Shown here piece after piece: positions 16,581 through 24,072 of a stretch of DNA of 40,987 nucleotides. Origin of the DNA: Desulfonatronospira sp. (GTDB taxonomy: Bacteria; Desulfobacterota; Desulfovibrionia; Desulfovibrionales; Desulfonatronovibrionaceae); contig PWFB01000139.1 in assembly GCA_003553695.1 (NCBI GenBank), positions 1 to 40,987 on the forward strand, in the 5' to 3' direction. The notes under the pieces are model-generated. The model worked only from the letters and a program-made list of their open reading frames with translations, did no database searches and was not told the origin of the DNA. Position numbers and translations under genes: made by a program. The number at the start of each line of letters is the position of its first letter. Position 1 is the stretch's first letter.

Positions 16581-17596
16581 TGCCTCTCCTTATACCATTG
16601 GTCCATGAAGCGGATATAATCCCCTGATTTGATGGAGTCCACCCATTGGTTGTTGTTCAGGTACCAGTTGATGGTCAACTCCAGGCCTTCTGTAAACTTC
16701 ACGCTGGGCTCGAAACCAAGTTCTTTTGCGGCCAGGGTGAAATCCATGGCGTAGCGAAGATCATGCCCGGGCCTGTCCTGGACGAACCTGATGAGCTTGT
16801 GGGACTTGCCCATGATATCCAGGATTTTTTTGATGATGTCCAGGTTTTTGTACTCGGCGTTGCCCCCAAAGTTGTAGGTGGATCCGGGGCTGGCCTTTTC
16901 AATGCAGAGCTTGATGCCCCGGCAATGATCCGAGACATAGATCCAGTCCCTGATGTTTTCGCCCTGTCCGTATACGGGTATGCTCTCGTTGTGCTTTGCC
17001 CGCAGAAAGGTGAGGGGGACAAGTTTTTCAGGAAACTGGAACGGTCCGTAATTGTTGGAACAGCGGGTGATGGTTACCGGGAAACCGTAGGTTTTGAAAA
17101 AGGCCCGGCACAACAGATCTGCAGAGGCCTTGGAAGCGGCATAAGGGCTATTGGGGGCTAAAGGGGAGTCTTCATTGAAGCTGCCCTGGGGACCGAGACT
17201 GCCGTATACCTCATCGGTGGAAACCTGGATGAATTTCCTGATGCCCACCTGGCGGGCCGACTCCAGAAGATTATAAGTCCCCTGGGTGTTGGACTGGATA
17301 AACATGCCAGGTTCGCTTATGGAACGATCCACGTGGGATTCCGCTGCAAAATTAACGATTACGTCGATGCTGTATTTTTGGAGAAGTTCCGGCACCAGGT
17401 CCGGGTCGCAAATGTCTCCGTGTTCAAAATAATAACGCGTTCCGGAATATCTTTCCTCAACGGACCTGAGATTTTCCGGGTTGCCGGCATATGTAAGTTT
17501 GTCCAGATTGATGAGGGTGTGACGGCTTTCGTTGAGCATGAAATAGATAAAATTGGATCCGATGAATCCGCATCCACCGGTAACTAAGATATTCAT
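16577..17596 (-). CDS. rmlB: dTDP-glucose 4,6-dehydratase
   Basis: From the ATG at 17596, preceded by a GGAGG site, this is a 339-residue RmlB. It converts dTDP-glucose to dTDP-4-keto-6-deoxyglucose. The start is MNILVTGGCGFIGSNF (Rossmann GGxGFIG). VNFAAESHVDRSI, STDEVYGSLG and the catalytic YAASKASAD (YxxxK) follow, then the sugar-nucleotide region with RDWIYVSDHCRGI. The open frame extends 28 residues upstream into a palindromic repeat and has no RBS there, so I reject the longer start. It overlaps rmlD by 4 bases. Confidence 0.95.
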   Translation of the reverse strand: MNILVTGGCGFIGSNFIYFMLNESRHTLINLDKLTYAGNPENLRSVEERYSGTRYYFEHGDICDPDLVPELLQKYSIDVIVNFAAESHVDRSISEPGMFIQSNTQGTYNLLESARQVGIRKFIQVSTDEVYGSLGPQGSFNEDSPLAPNSPYAASKASADLLCRAFFKTYGFPVTITRCSNNYGPFQFPEKLVPLTFLRAKHNESIPVYGQGENIRDWIYVSDHCRGIKLCIEKASPGSTYNFGGNAEYKNLDIIKKILDIMGKSHKLIRFVQDRPGHDLRYAMDFTLAAKELGFEPSVKFTEGLELTINWYLNNNQWVDSIKSGDYIRFMDQWYKERQ

Positions 17597-17673
17597 AATT
17601 CCTCCGGGAGTATTATAAATTTTTTTGGCCTGACCAGGAGGCCTTCTATGATGTGACTGCAAAAAAGACTTTT

Positions 17674-17788
17674 CTGTCACGCGAAGGCGCGTGACAGACG
17701 TCAGAGCTCAGAGCTCAGAGCTCAGAGGTCAGTAAAAACAAATAGTTAGGTCACGCTAACCACGCCAAGCGCGTGGCAGGACGCGTGA
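17674..17788. repeat. Palindromic and 7-bp tandem repeat cluster
   Basis: Three structured pieces lie side by side between rmlB and the tRNA. First, a perfect 10-bp hairpin (CTGTCACGCG, loop AAGG, CGCGTGACAG) at 17674-17697. Second, 4.5 tandem copies of TCAGAGC at 17701-17732, the fourth ending in G instead of C. Third, a nested palindrome at 17751-17788 with outer arms TCACGC/GCGTGA and inner arms CCACGC/GCGTGG. The two palindromes share the CACGC/GCGTG theme. This looks like a mosaic of short genomic repeats rather than a terminator, since no T-run follows on either strand at the right place. Confidence 0.7.
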
Positions 17789-17897
17789 TCGATTCCTACC
17801 TTAATTGCTTATTTCCCGACTTTTTGCAGGTGCATCTTATATTGGAAAAATACCGGCTGTTCAAGGAGCAGTCCTGGAGATTTAGGTAAAAAATGTA

Positions 17898-17928
17898 TTG
17901 CCCTTTGTACGGGCATGTTTTACATAAT
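17898..17928 (+). promoter_or_regulatory. Candidate promoter of tRNA-Val
   Basis: TTGCCC (17898-17903) is followed by TACATA after 17 bases, or CATAAT after 19, ending 7-9 bases before the mature tRNA 5' end. Position fits a short tRNA leader; the boxes are imperfect. Confidence 0.35.
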
Positions 17929-17934
17929 TTTTAT

Positions 17935-18010
17935 GGGCGGTTAACTCAGCGGTGAGAGTGCCATCTTCACACGGTGGAAGTCCGGAGTTCAAATCTCCGA
18001 CCGCCCACCA
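17935..18010 (+). tRNA. tRNA-Val (anticodon CAC)
   Basis: The 76 bases fold as a complete cloverleaf with encoded CCA. The acceptor stem is GGGCGGT (17935-17941) with ACCGCCC (18000-18006). The D arm is ACTC/GAGT, the anticodon arm CCATC/GGTGG contains loop TTCACAC with CAC at positions 34-36, the variable loop has five bases, and the T arm is CGGAG/CTCCG around TTCAAAT. The discriminator is A at 18007. Anticodon CAC reads the valine codon GUG. It is convergent with trmL, whose stop is 28 bases further on. Confidence 0.96.
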
Positions 18011-18037
18011 CACCATACCTTACTCTTTTTTCAACCT

Positions 18038-18508
18038 TCACTTTGAATGGACGGCACTGTCCAGGACACCGGTCTGTCTGTAAGCTTCGTAGAGAATTAT
18101 TCCGGCGGCATTGGAGAGATTGAGGCTTCTGACTTCCCCCCAGATGGGTATTCTAATGAGATGGTCAGCCTGGGAGGTGATTTTATCAGGGAGCCCCCAG
18201 GTCTCAGGACCCAGAACCAGGTGGTCCTGGAAGGAGTAGGATTGCCGGGTATAATTTACACCCTGCCTGGCACTGGTCATTATCAGTCTGTGGTTCTTGT
18301 CCAGGTGCTGCCTGTATTCTTCCCAGTTCTTCCAGTGAGTCAGTTTTACGTGTTCCCAGTAATCAAGCCCGGCCCTTTTAAGGTACTTGTCATCCAGGCT
18401 GAATCCCAGAGGGCCCACCAGGTGAAGCGGAGTCCGGGTAGCGGCGCACAACCTGGCTATGGCCCCGGTATTGTGGGGGATACGGGGCTGATACAAAACG
18501 ATACGCAT
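18038..18508 (-). CDS. trmL: tRNA (cytidine/uridine-2'-O-)-methyltransferase TrmL
   Basis: A 156-residue SPOUT methyltransferase. It carries the TrmL pattern: MRIVLYQPRIPHNTGAIARLCAA at the start, LVLGPETWGLP, and the knot segment RIPIWGEVRSLNLSNAAGIILYEAYRQ in parts. TrmL uses S-adenosylmethionine to methylate the ribose at position 34 of tRNA-Leu isoacceptors. The length is that of the single-domain family. Its ATG shares one base with the TAA stop of the helicase gene upstream (TAATG), so the two are translationally coupled. Confidence 0.93.
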   Translation of the reverse strand: MRIVLYQPRIPHNTGAIARLCAATRTPLHLVGPLGFSLDDKYLKRAGLDYWEHVKLTHWKNWEEYRQHLDKNHRLIMTSARQGVNYTRQSYSFQDHLVLGPETWGLPDKITSQADHLIRIPIWGEVRSLNLSNAAGIILYEAYRQTGVLDSAVHSK

Positions 18509-21500
18509 TACACTTCAAAGAGCATTTCCAGGTCGTCCCTGGTCAGGGATTTCCAGGCGTTCTGTCCGGGGATGACTGCTTCGGCAACGCCCTTTTTCTG
18601 CTCCTGGAGTTTGAGGATCTTTTCTTCCACTGTGTTTTCACAAATCATCTTGTAGGAAAAGACCTGTTTGGTCTGGCCTATGCGGTGTGTTCTGTCGGTT
18701 GCCTGGTTTTCTACCGCCGGGTTCCACCAGGGATCGTAGTGGATGACATAATCGGCAGCCGTGAGATTAAGCCCTGTACCCCCGGCCTTAAGGGAGATGA
18801 GGAAAACCGGGATGTCGGGATCGTTGTTGAACAGATCCACCTGCTCCAGTCGGTCCTTGCTGGAACCGTCCAGGTAGGCATGGGGGATATCGTTCATATT
18901 CAGCCAGGAGCGGATGATGTGCAGCATCTGGACAAACTGGGAGAACACCAGGACTTTGTGGCCGTCCTCGATTATGTTGGTGGTAAGATCTTTGAAGGCT
19001 TCGAATTTTCCCGAGGCAATGTTGTTGTTCAGCCCGGGCATATTCAGCCGGAGGAGCCTTGGGTGGCAGCATATCTGGCGCAGTTTTAGCAAAGCGTCCA
19101 GTATGGACATCTGGCTGGCGGAGATACCCTTTTCGTCCACTCTCTGCATGACCTGTTCCTTGAGCTTTTTGGCCAGAGCAGAGTAGAGGTCCAGCTGATC
19201 ATCCATGAGGGCACTGAAATATACGTTTTCAACCTTTGGCGGCAGTTCCCTGGCCACCTCGGCCTTGGTCCGGCGCATTATAAAGGGTTTTACCCGGTTG
19301 CGCAGGTAACCCAGGCTTTCTTCATCCCCGTCCTTTATGGGTTTTACAAACCCTTTCTGAAAGGCGTGCTGTGATCCAAGAAAACCCGGCATGAGAAATT
19401 CAAAAAGAGACCAGAGTTCCAGCAGGTTGTTTTCAATGGGTGTCCCGGACAGGCACAGCTTGAAATCCGCCCTGAGTTTGCGAACAGAACGGGCGGTTAT
19501 TGTATTGGGGTTTTTGATGTTCTGGGCTTCGTCAAGGATGACGGCATTGTATTCATGCTCCCGGAGCTCTTCCAGATCCCGGCGCAGCAGGGCGTAAGTA
19601 GTAATGATCAGGTCGGATTTTTTTATCTGTTTGAACATGCCCGAGCGTCTGGATCCATAGATGAGCAGGCGTTGCATTGAGGGTACGAATTTCTGCGCCT
19701 CGCGTTCCCAGTTGGTCAGAACGGAAGTGGGCACCACTATCATGGAGGGCCCATTCTTGCCGTTTTCCTTCAGCTTCTTTAAAAAGGCCAGTGTCTGGAT
19801 GGTTTTGCCCAGGCCCATTTCATCGGCCAGTATGCCTCCGAAACGATACTCGTAGAGAAAGTTCAGGTAGCTGAGGCCTTGCTGTTGATAAGGGCGCAGT
19901 TCGGCGTTAAGTCCATGAGGTGGATCAATCTGCCTGATTTCCTTGAAAGAATGGATTTTTTCGCGCAGTTCATCCCAGAATGAGTCCGCCTGAACATTGT
20001 CGATGTCCGAAAGTATGTTTTCCAGAACAGGCACTTCATGGTTTTGAAATTTCTTTTTTGGGGCTTTTTGAGGATCGAGACCCATGGTCTGGAGCTTGTG
20101 CTCCAGCTTTTTGATCCAGGACTCAGGCAGGCTGGTGTAGGAGCCGTCCTTCAGCTGAATATAGCGCTTGCCCTGGATCCAGGCCTTCCATATTTTTTCT
20201 ATGGGCACCCGGATATCATCGTATTCCACGTTAATATCCAGGTTGAACCATTTATCATCCTTGGAAGTTTCCACCTTGGCCATCACATTGGGGGGGCTCA
20301 GCCTTACCCGGTACCTTGTAAGGTTTTTTTCACCGTACACCCGGTACTGTTCCACGAGCCTGGGATATGAATCCAGCAGAAAGCTTATGGCCTCTTCAGG
20401 CTCCAGAAACCACATGTTATTGTTCCTGGATTGAAAGCCGATGTGCTGCAGATTGGACAACAGCTCTTCTTCCTTGTCCTGCTCCCTGCGCACCAGAAAG
20501 GACTTGCCCTCAAACTGGTAGCTCCCGGTCTGCAGGTCCTGGTTGGGACCGGGCAGGGTGACTTCTCCGTGCTCGGTTTCGTACACGTTCTGGATCTGGA
20601 GTGTGAGAAGACTGCCTTCCTCGTCAAGGTAAAGTTTGGGGTTGAACCTGGCGGGAACAAAAATGGGAGACATACGTTCCAGGAATTCCTCGTGGCCGTA
20701 CAGATCAGAGGTATGAATCCGGGTCCAGACCCTGTCCAGGAACTCGGAAATCTCACTGTGGGGAATAACAGGTCCTTCTGAGACCAGTTCCTGCACCAGG
20801 GAGGGATTAAGCCCGGTCTGCACCGGGTAAAAACTGTTTTTCCAGCAGACCCACAAGGGAAGCTGGCCGTAGAAAAACACTTTCTCCCCTGAGATGGAAA
20901 AGGGCAGTTTGCCTTCGCGTCCAAGCATGATATCAAACCCCAGACCTTCATCTGAAAGTCTTGGGCTGAGCTGCAGTCGCATGGAGGTGGTTTCTACCCG
21001 CACCGGCTGCTCCGTATCTTCCCAGAACAGATAGTATTCGTTTTTGATGGACCAGAAAAACCAGGTCAAGAGACCAAAAGGGATCTCCACGCGGTGTCCG
21101 AAATAGTCCAGGGAATAGCCTATCTGGGTCACCACATCAGGGAGTTGGGGGGAGATTTCACACCAGTTGGGATTGCGGATTATCTGTTCCAGGGTAACGG
21201 GATTGAGTACTGATGAAAGTCCGTTTTTGTTCTGTCTGGCCCTGTAAAATTCCACCTGCAGGCGACCTGGTTCCGGAAAAAACCTGTAAACCAGATAATG
21301 CTGGCCGGGCTCAGGCTCCAGTTCGGTGGCAAAATACATGCGAAAGGTGTGTCTCCATTCAGTCCTGGTTATGGGAGTGTCTTCGCCTGTTTCTTCTCTC
21401 AGGCCGGAAAGAAACTTCAGGGCCGTGGCCCCTATGTGTTTGCATATCCCGGTAAAGGACTCCGGGCAGTTACAGTGAAAGTTTATGGTTTCACTGTCCA

Positions 21501-21714
21501 GGTTGAGCCCTATTTCGGAGTTGTATACCTGGAAGTCTTCTCCCTGGATCCTGCCTTCAAGATCCAGGTAGGAATCCCTTTGACTTACGTTTATCTTGTG
21601 AATACCGTTTTCAGAGTAAAGTTCCTGGGCATTTTCCAGAATATATTCCGGTATGTTGTCGTGAATGAATTTCTGGATGATGTCCTGGGCTTTTTGTTCT
21701 TCAGGGCTGAGCAT
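18508..21714 (-). CDS. SNF2-family helicase with SWIM zinc finger
   Basis: A 1068-residue Swi2/Snf2 ATPase. A SWIM zinc finger lies near the N-terminus: Cys81, Cys83, Cys91 and His93 (CxCx7CxH). A middle region of about 450 residues resembles the bacterial SNF2-associated domain. The ATPase follows: motif I DEMGLGKT at about 631-638, motif II DEAQ at about 728-731, motif III SGTPIEN, and the C-terminal helicase lobe with VFSQF, GGTGLNLTAADYVIHYDPWWNP and QATDRTHRIGQ. Such bacterial proteins probably remodel nucleic acid-protein complexes, possibly RNA polymerase as RapA does, but their specific role is unknown. It forms a two-gene operon with trmL. Confidence 0.92.
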   Translation of the reverse strand: MLSPEEQKAQDIIQKFIHDNIPEYILENAQELYSENGIHKINVSQRDSYLDLEGRIQGEDFQVYNSEIGLNLDSETINFHCNCPESFTGICKHIGATALKFLSGLREETGEDTPITRTEWRHTFRMYFATELEPEPGQHYLVYRFFPEPGRLQVEFYRARQNKNGLSSVLNPVTLEQIIRNPNWCEISPQLPDVVTQIGYSLDYFGHRVEIPFGLLTWFFWSIKNEYYLFWEDTEQPVRVETTSMRLQLSPRLSDEGLGFDIMLGREGKLPFSISGEKVFFYGQLPLWVCWKNSFYPVQTGLNPSLVQELVSEGPVIPHSEISEFLDRVWTRIHTSDLYGHEEFLERMSPIFVPARFNPKLYLDEEGSLLTLQIQNVYETEHGEVTLPGPNQDLQTGSYQFEGKSFLVRREQDKEEELLSNLQHIGFQSRNNNMWFLEPEEAISFLLDSYPRLVEQYRVYGEKNLTRYRVRLSPPNVMAKVETSKDDKWFNLDINVEYDDIRVPIEKIWKAWIQGKRYIQLKDGSYTSLPESWIKKLEHKLQTMGLDPQKAPKKKFQNHEVPVLENILSDIDNVQADSFWDELREKIHSFKEIRQIDPPHGLNAELRPYQQQGLSYLNFLYEYRFGGILADEMGLGKTIQTLAFLKKLKENGKNGPSMIVVPTSVLTNWEREAQKFVPSMQRLLIYGSRRSGMFKQIKKSDLIITTYALLRRDLEELREHEYNAVILDEAQNIKNPNTITARSVRKLRADFKLCLSGTPIENNLLELWSLFEFLMPGFLGSQHAFQKGFVKPIKDGDEESLGYLRNRVKPFIMRRTKAEVARELPPKVENVYFSALMDDQLDLYSALAKKLKEQVMQRVDEKGISASQMSILDALLKLRQICCHPRLLRLNMPGLNNNIASGKFEAFKDLTTNIIEDGHKVLVFSQFVQMLHIIRSWLNMNDIPHAYLDGSSKDRLEQVDLFNNDPDIPVFLISLKAGGTGLNLTAADYVIHYDPWWNPAVENQATDRTHRIGQTKQVFSYKMICENTVEEKILKLQEQKKGVAEAVIPGQNAWKSLTRDDLEMLFEV

Positions 21715-21876
21715 TGGGTTTAATTTCTCCTCAAAAATCTAGGTATTTGCTGTGTGTTTGAAAGTATTTCAGCAAAGATGGCCTTACACCATCTAAACAA
21801 ACTCAGACTTTTTTTCAAGCAAAAAAAGATTTTTTACATTTATATAAAACAGGTAACAATTCTGCCGGTCTGATTC

Positions 21877-22024
21877 TATAATTATTGCGTCAATGCAGTT
21901 TGCAAAAATATCGCTCTTTCTTGGGACTTTTTAAAACATATCGTCTTGGGGATGTTTTATAAGTGTTTGACTCTCTGACTTGGCCTGCCCGGCTTACATT
22001 TTTTTGTGGGCAAGGGGTTTTTTT
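21877..22024 (+). ncRNA. Candidate structured transcript (small RNA or leader) upstream of tilS
   Basis: In the 481-base gap between the helicase and tilS, a perfect TATAAT (21877-21882) has a weak -35 (GTAACA, 21853-21858, spacer 18). Downstream, TAAAACAT and ATGTTTTA (21932-21959) form an 8-bp hairpin. CCTGCCC (21984-21990) can pair, with one bulge, with GGGCAAGG (22008-22015), and seven T follow at 22018-22024, like an intrinsic terminator. This would give an RNA of about 135 bases. The loop is long and the -35 poor, so it may be chance in an AT-rich gap, or an attenuator-like leader of tilS. Confidence 0.25.
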
Positions 22025-22075
22025 CCGGCTTTAAAAAATGTATTTTCAAGGTCGGCGATCTGGCGGAGGTAAAAC

Positions 22076-22132
22076 ATGCAAACAAGATTCAGCTTTAGCC
22101 AGCTTTATTTATTGCTTGTCTTGGGCCTTTAG
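22076..22132 (+). CDS. Possible 18-residue small ORF before tilS
   Basis: An ATG at 22076 is preceded by GGCGGAGGT with a near-ideal 6-base spacing. The frame encodes 18 residues with a basic/polar start and a hydrophobic end (MQTRFSFSQLYLLLVLGL) before TAG. It could be a tiny membrane peptide or a leader peptide for tilS, 63 bases downstream. The Shine-Dalgarno is the main evidence; nothing is known about the peptide. Confidence 0.25.
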   Translation: MQTRFSFSQLYLLLVLGL

Positions 22133-22143
22133 CATTAAATCAT

Positions 22144-22165
22144 ATTTGTGACAATAGTCACAAAT
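22144..22165. promoter_or_regulatory. CRP/FNR-family operator (CRP- or HcpR-like)
   Basis: ATTTGTGAC, four bases (AATA), GTCACAAAT: a perfect 9-bp inverted repeat containing TGTGA-N6-TCACA. This matches the CRP core and, with the flanking TT/AA, the TTGTGA-N6-TCACAA consensus described for HcpR of sulfate reducers. Its centre is 41.5 bases before the tilS ATG. If the protein acts as a class-II activator, transcription would begin at or next to that ATG; otherwise it may repress. Confidence 0.6.
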
Positions 22166-22195
22166 GGAAAATTCAAAATCTTTTGATAAGTCTGC

Positions 22196-23230
22196 ATGTC
22201 CTGCAATAAACTTCAAGATCTGCCCGCTGGGTGGGCGCATTTCTGCCTTGGGATATCCTCTTTTGTGCACAAGGAAGCGGGGGTCATTCTTAAGGGCAAG
22301 AAGGTCCTTGCCGGTTTCTCCGGGGGGCCGGATTCGGCTGCTCTGGTCCGGGTCATGCACTTTCTGGCTCCGAGCCTGAACATGAAACTGCAGGCTGCTT
22401 ATCTTGATCACGGCCTGCGCAGGGAAGCCGGAAAAGATCTGGCCCTTGTGCAAGAGACCTGTTCTGAATTGAATATTGAGTTGTTCCAGGGTCGCATCAA
22501 TGTATCCAGGCTGGCAGGCAGGGGGAAGGGCGGTATTGAAGAGACCGCAAGGAGGCTGCGCTACAGGTATCTTGGTGGAGTGGCCGGAAAGACGGGAGCT
22601 GATTATGTTCTTACAGGACACCATTTAAACGATCTGGCCGAAGACTTGCTCATGCGCCTGCAAAGGGGTGCCGGGTGGCCGGGTCTGTCCGGGATGCGGG
22701 CTTATGTGCCGGAGAGGCGTGTTTTAAGACCGCTTTTGTTGACTCCCAGGGACAGCATTATGGATTTTCTTGAGGCTGTAGGCCAGGATTATGTGCTTGA
22801 TGACACCAACAAAGATACAGCCTTCCTGCGCAACAGAATAAGGATGTCTCTGATTCCGGAGTTTCAAGCAATAAATCCCGGTTTTCTGGAGTCCATTGCC
22901 AATATCTGGAGGCTTGGACGGGTGGATGCCAACTACTGGGAGCATCTCCTTGGTGATGTCCAGCATGATGCTCATGAGAAAAACTTTCTGCCCGGGGATG
23001 TACTTGCAGGTATGCATAAGGCTGCCAGGATGCGGCTGTACAAAAAAATACTCGATTTTCTGGGGCCGGGACAGGCCTTGGTGAAAAATGTCTTCAAGCT
23101 GGATGAACTGTGGCAAAACAAAAGGACCGGGGCCAGGGTGCAGTTTCCAGGGCAAAAGGAGGCTTTTGTCAGCAGAGATGGGATAGAATTCAGGCATAGA
23201 GCCTTTGAAGCCGAAAAACAAGGAAGTTAG
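22196..23230 (+). CDS. tilS: tRNA(Ile)-lysidine synthetase TilS
   Basis: A 344-residue PP-loop enzyme that attaches lysine to C34 of tRNA-Ile(CAU), making it read AUA. The PP-loop SGGPDS is at residues 42-47, LDHGLRREAGKDL follows, and GGIEETARRLRYRYL and VLTGHHLNDLAEDLLMRLQRGAG are diagnostic, as is DDTNKDTAFLRNRIR. The C-terminal domain of long TilS proteins is absent, as in many short forms. A stop three codons before the ATG at 22196 fixes the N-terminal limit. The leading segment with LPAGWAHFCL is part of the protein rather than a mis-called start. No clear Shine-Dalgarno precedes it, so a leaderless or coupled start is possible. Confidence 0.93.
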   Translation: MSCNKLQDLPAGWAHFCLGISSFVHKEAGVILKGKKVLAGFSGGPDSAALVRVMHFLAPSLNMKLQAAYLDHGLRREAGKDLALVQETCSELNIELFQGRINVSRLAGRGKGGIEETARRLRYRYLGGVAGKTGADYVLTGHHLNDLAEDLLMRLQRGAGWPGLSGMRAYVPERRVLRPLLLTPRDSIMDFLEAVGQDYVLDDTNKDTAFLRNRIRMSLIPEFQAINPGFLESIANIWRLGRVDANYWEHLLGDVQHDAHEKNFLPGDVLAGMHKAARMRLYKKILDFLGPGQALVKNVFKLDELWQNKRTGARVQFPGQKEAFVSRDGIEFRHRAFEAEKQGS

Positions 23231-23231
23231 T

Positions 23232-23756
23232 ATGGACTTACAACTGGCACAGGAAAAAGACGCTGTATTGGGAAAGGATTTTTTGACCTGGCTGTGGTTC
23301 AAAAGCGAAGAACAGAATCACGTGTTCAGGACCAGGGAAGGTGAGGATTTCGGCCTGTACATGGGACAAAAGATCGTGGTTGAGGGCGGGGAAGGTGAAA
23401 GCCTGGAAAAGGCTGTGTGTACCGGAATGATGTCCAGGCTGCAGGAGGCCAAGCTGGGCCTTGGTATCGGCAAGAAGGTGGTCCAGGCCAGGGTGACCCT
23501 GGAAGAAGACAGCAACTCCTGGAGCATGCAGCTGGATGCAGTAATGTTCTCCTTTAACGGGCTAAAGCCCCCCAGAGTGGATACCCAGCTCCAGGAAGGA
23601 GAGGACCCTGACGGTGCTTTCCTGGAGAAAATGTATCTGCTGGAGAGGGCCATTTATTTTACCGATGAGGTATACAGACTGTTTCTCAGCAAGCGGCTGT
23701 CTTCAGACTGGACTAAAGAATGCCGGAGGATCAGGGAATGGATTTACCAGGACTGA
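23232..23756 (+). CDS. Conserved protein of unknown function, possibly RdgC C-terminal-like
   Basis: A 174-residue acidic, soluble protein starting one base after the tilS stop, with GGAAG six bases before the ATG at 23232. A longer start at 23205 would overlap tilS and lacks an RBS. It begins AVLGKDFLTWLWFKSEEQ and contains KIVVEGGEGESLEKAV, LQEAKLGLGIGKKVVQARVTLE and ERAIYFTDEVYRLFLSKRLS. The FLTWLW segment reminds me of proteins annotated as RdgC-like recombination proteins, but I cannot confirm this and the protein is much shorter than E. coli RdgC. No signal peptide or membrane segment. Coupling to tilS suggests co-expression only. Confidence 0.65.
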   Translation: MDLQLAQEKDAVLGKDFLTWLWFKSEEQNHVFRTREGEDFGLYMGQKIVVEGGEGESLEKAVCTGMMSRLQEAKLGLGIGKKVVQARVTLEEDSNSWSMQLDAVMFSFNGLKPPRVDTQLQEGEDPDGAFLEKMYLLERAIYFTDEVYRLFLSKRLSSDWTKECRRIREWIYQD

Positions 23757-24072
23757 TGGTGGGTTGGGATGGTTGACTGGTCCGAAATGTCCGACTTCTC
23801 GGAGGGGTCCGACCAGACAGGTCCAGGGAATATGGATCAAGGAGCTGGTTAAAGTTACTAATATGTTTCCATCCGGAAATTCCTTATTTCCGGATGCTGA
23901 AACTGATGGTTTTCTTTCCGGAAACGAGGAGTTTTTTCTTTGGGCAAGGAAATCAAGCAATTATGAGGAGGCGCATCTTAATACGTTGACGAATAATTGT
24001 GCAGATTGACGCCGCCAAAGGGAAAAAGAACCGTTTCCGGATGAAAACTAATATGCAGGGAGTTGCAGGGAT
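23757..24072. other. 316-base gap before the sucrose cluster: palindromes and repeated TTTCCGGA motif
   Basis: No gene is supported here. A nested hairpin lies at 23777-23816 (outer CTGGTC/GACCAG, inner TCCGA-CTTC-TCGGA). A second at 23871-23895 pairs ATCCGGAAA with TTTCCGGAT around seven bases. The octamer TTTCCGGA or its complement occurs four times: 23872-23879 (inverted), 23887-23894, 23915-23922 and 24034-24041. The first hairpin may end the tilS transcript, although it lacks a T-run. The repeated octamer might be an operator for the sucrose genes; this is speculative. Confidence 0.45.

Noticed and set aside
17597..17680. Longer start for rmlB at 17680
   Set aside because: Adds 28 unlike residues, runs into the hairpin repeat and ignores the GGAGG before the ATG at 17596.
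17701..17732. TCAGAGC array as a CRISPR array
   Set aside because: Units are 7 bp, contiguous and without spacers; no cas gene is nearby.
23614..24009. Plus-strand 131-codon frame spanning the end of the gene after tilS and the gap
   Set aside because: Most of its first half is a shifted frame of the preceding gene, with no RBS and no conserved-looking segment; the downstream half is palindromic intergenic DNA.
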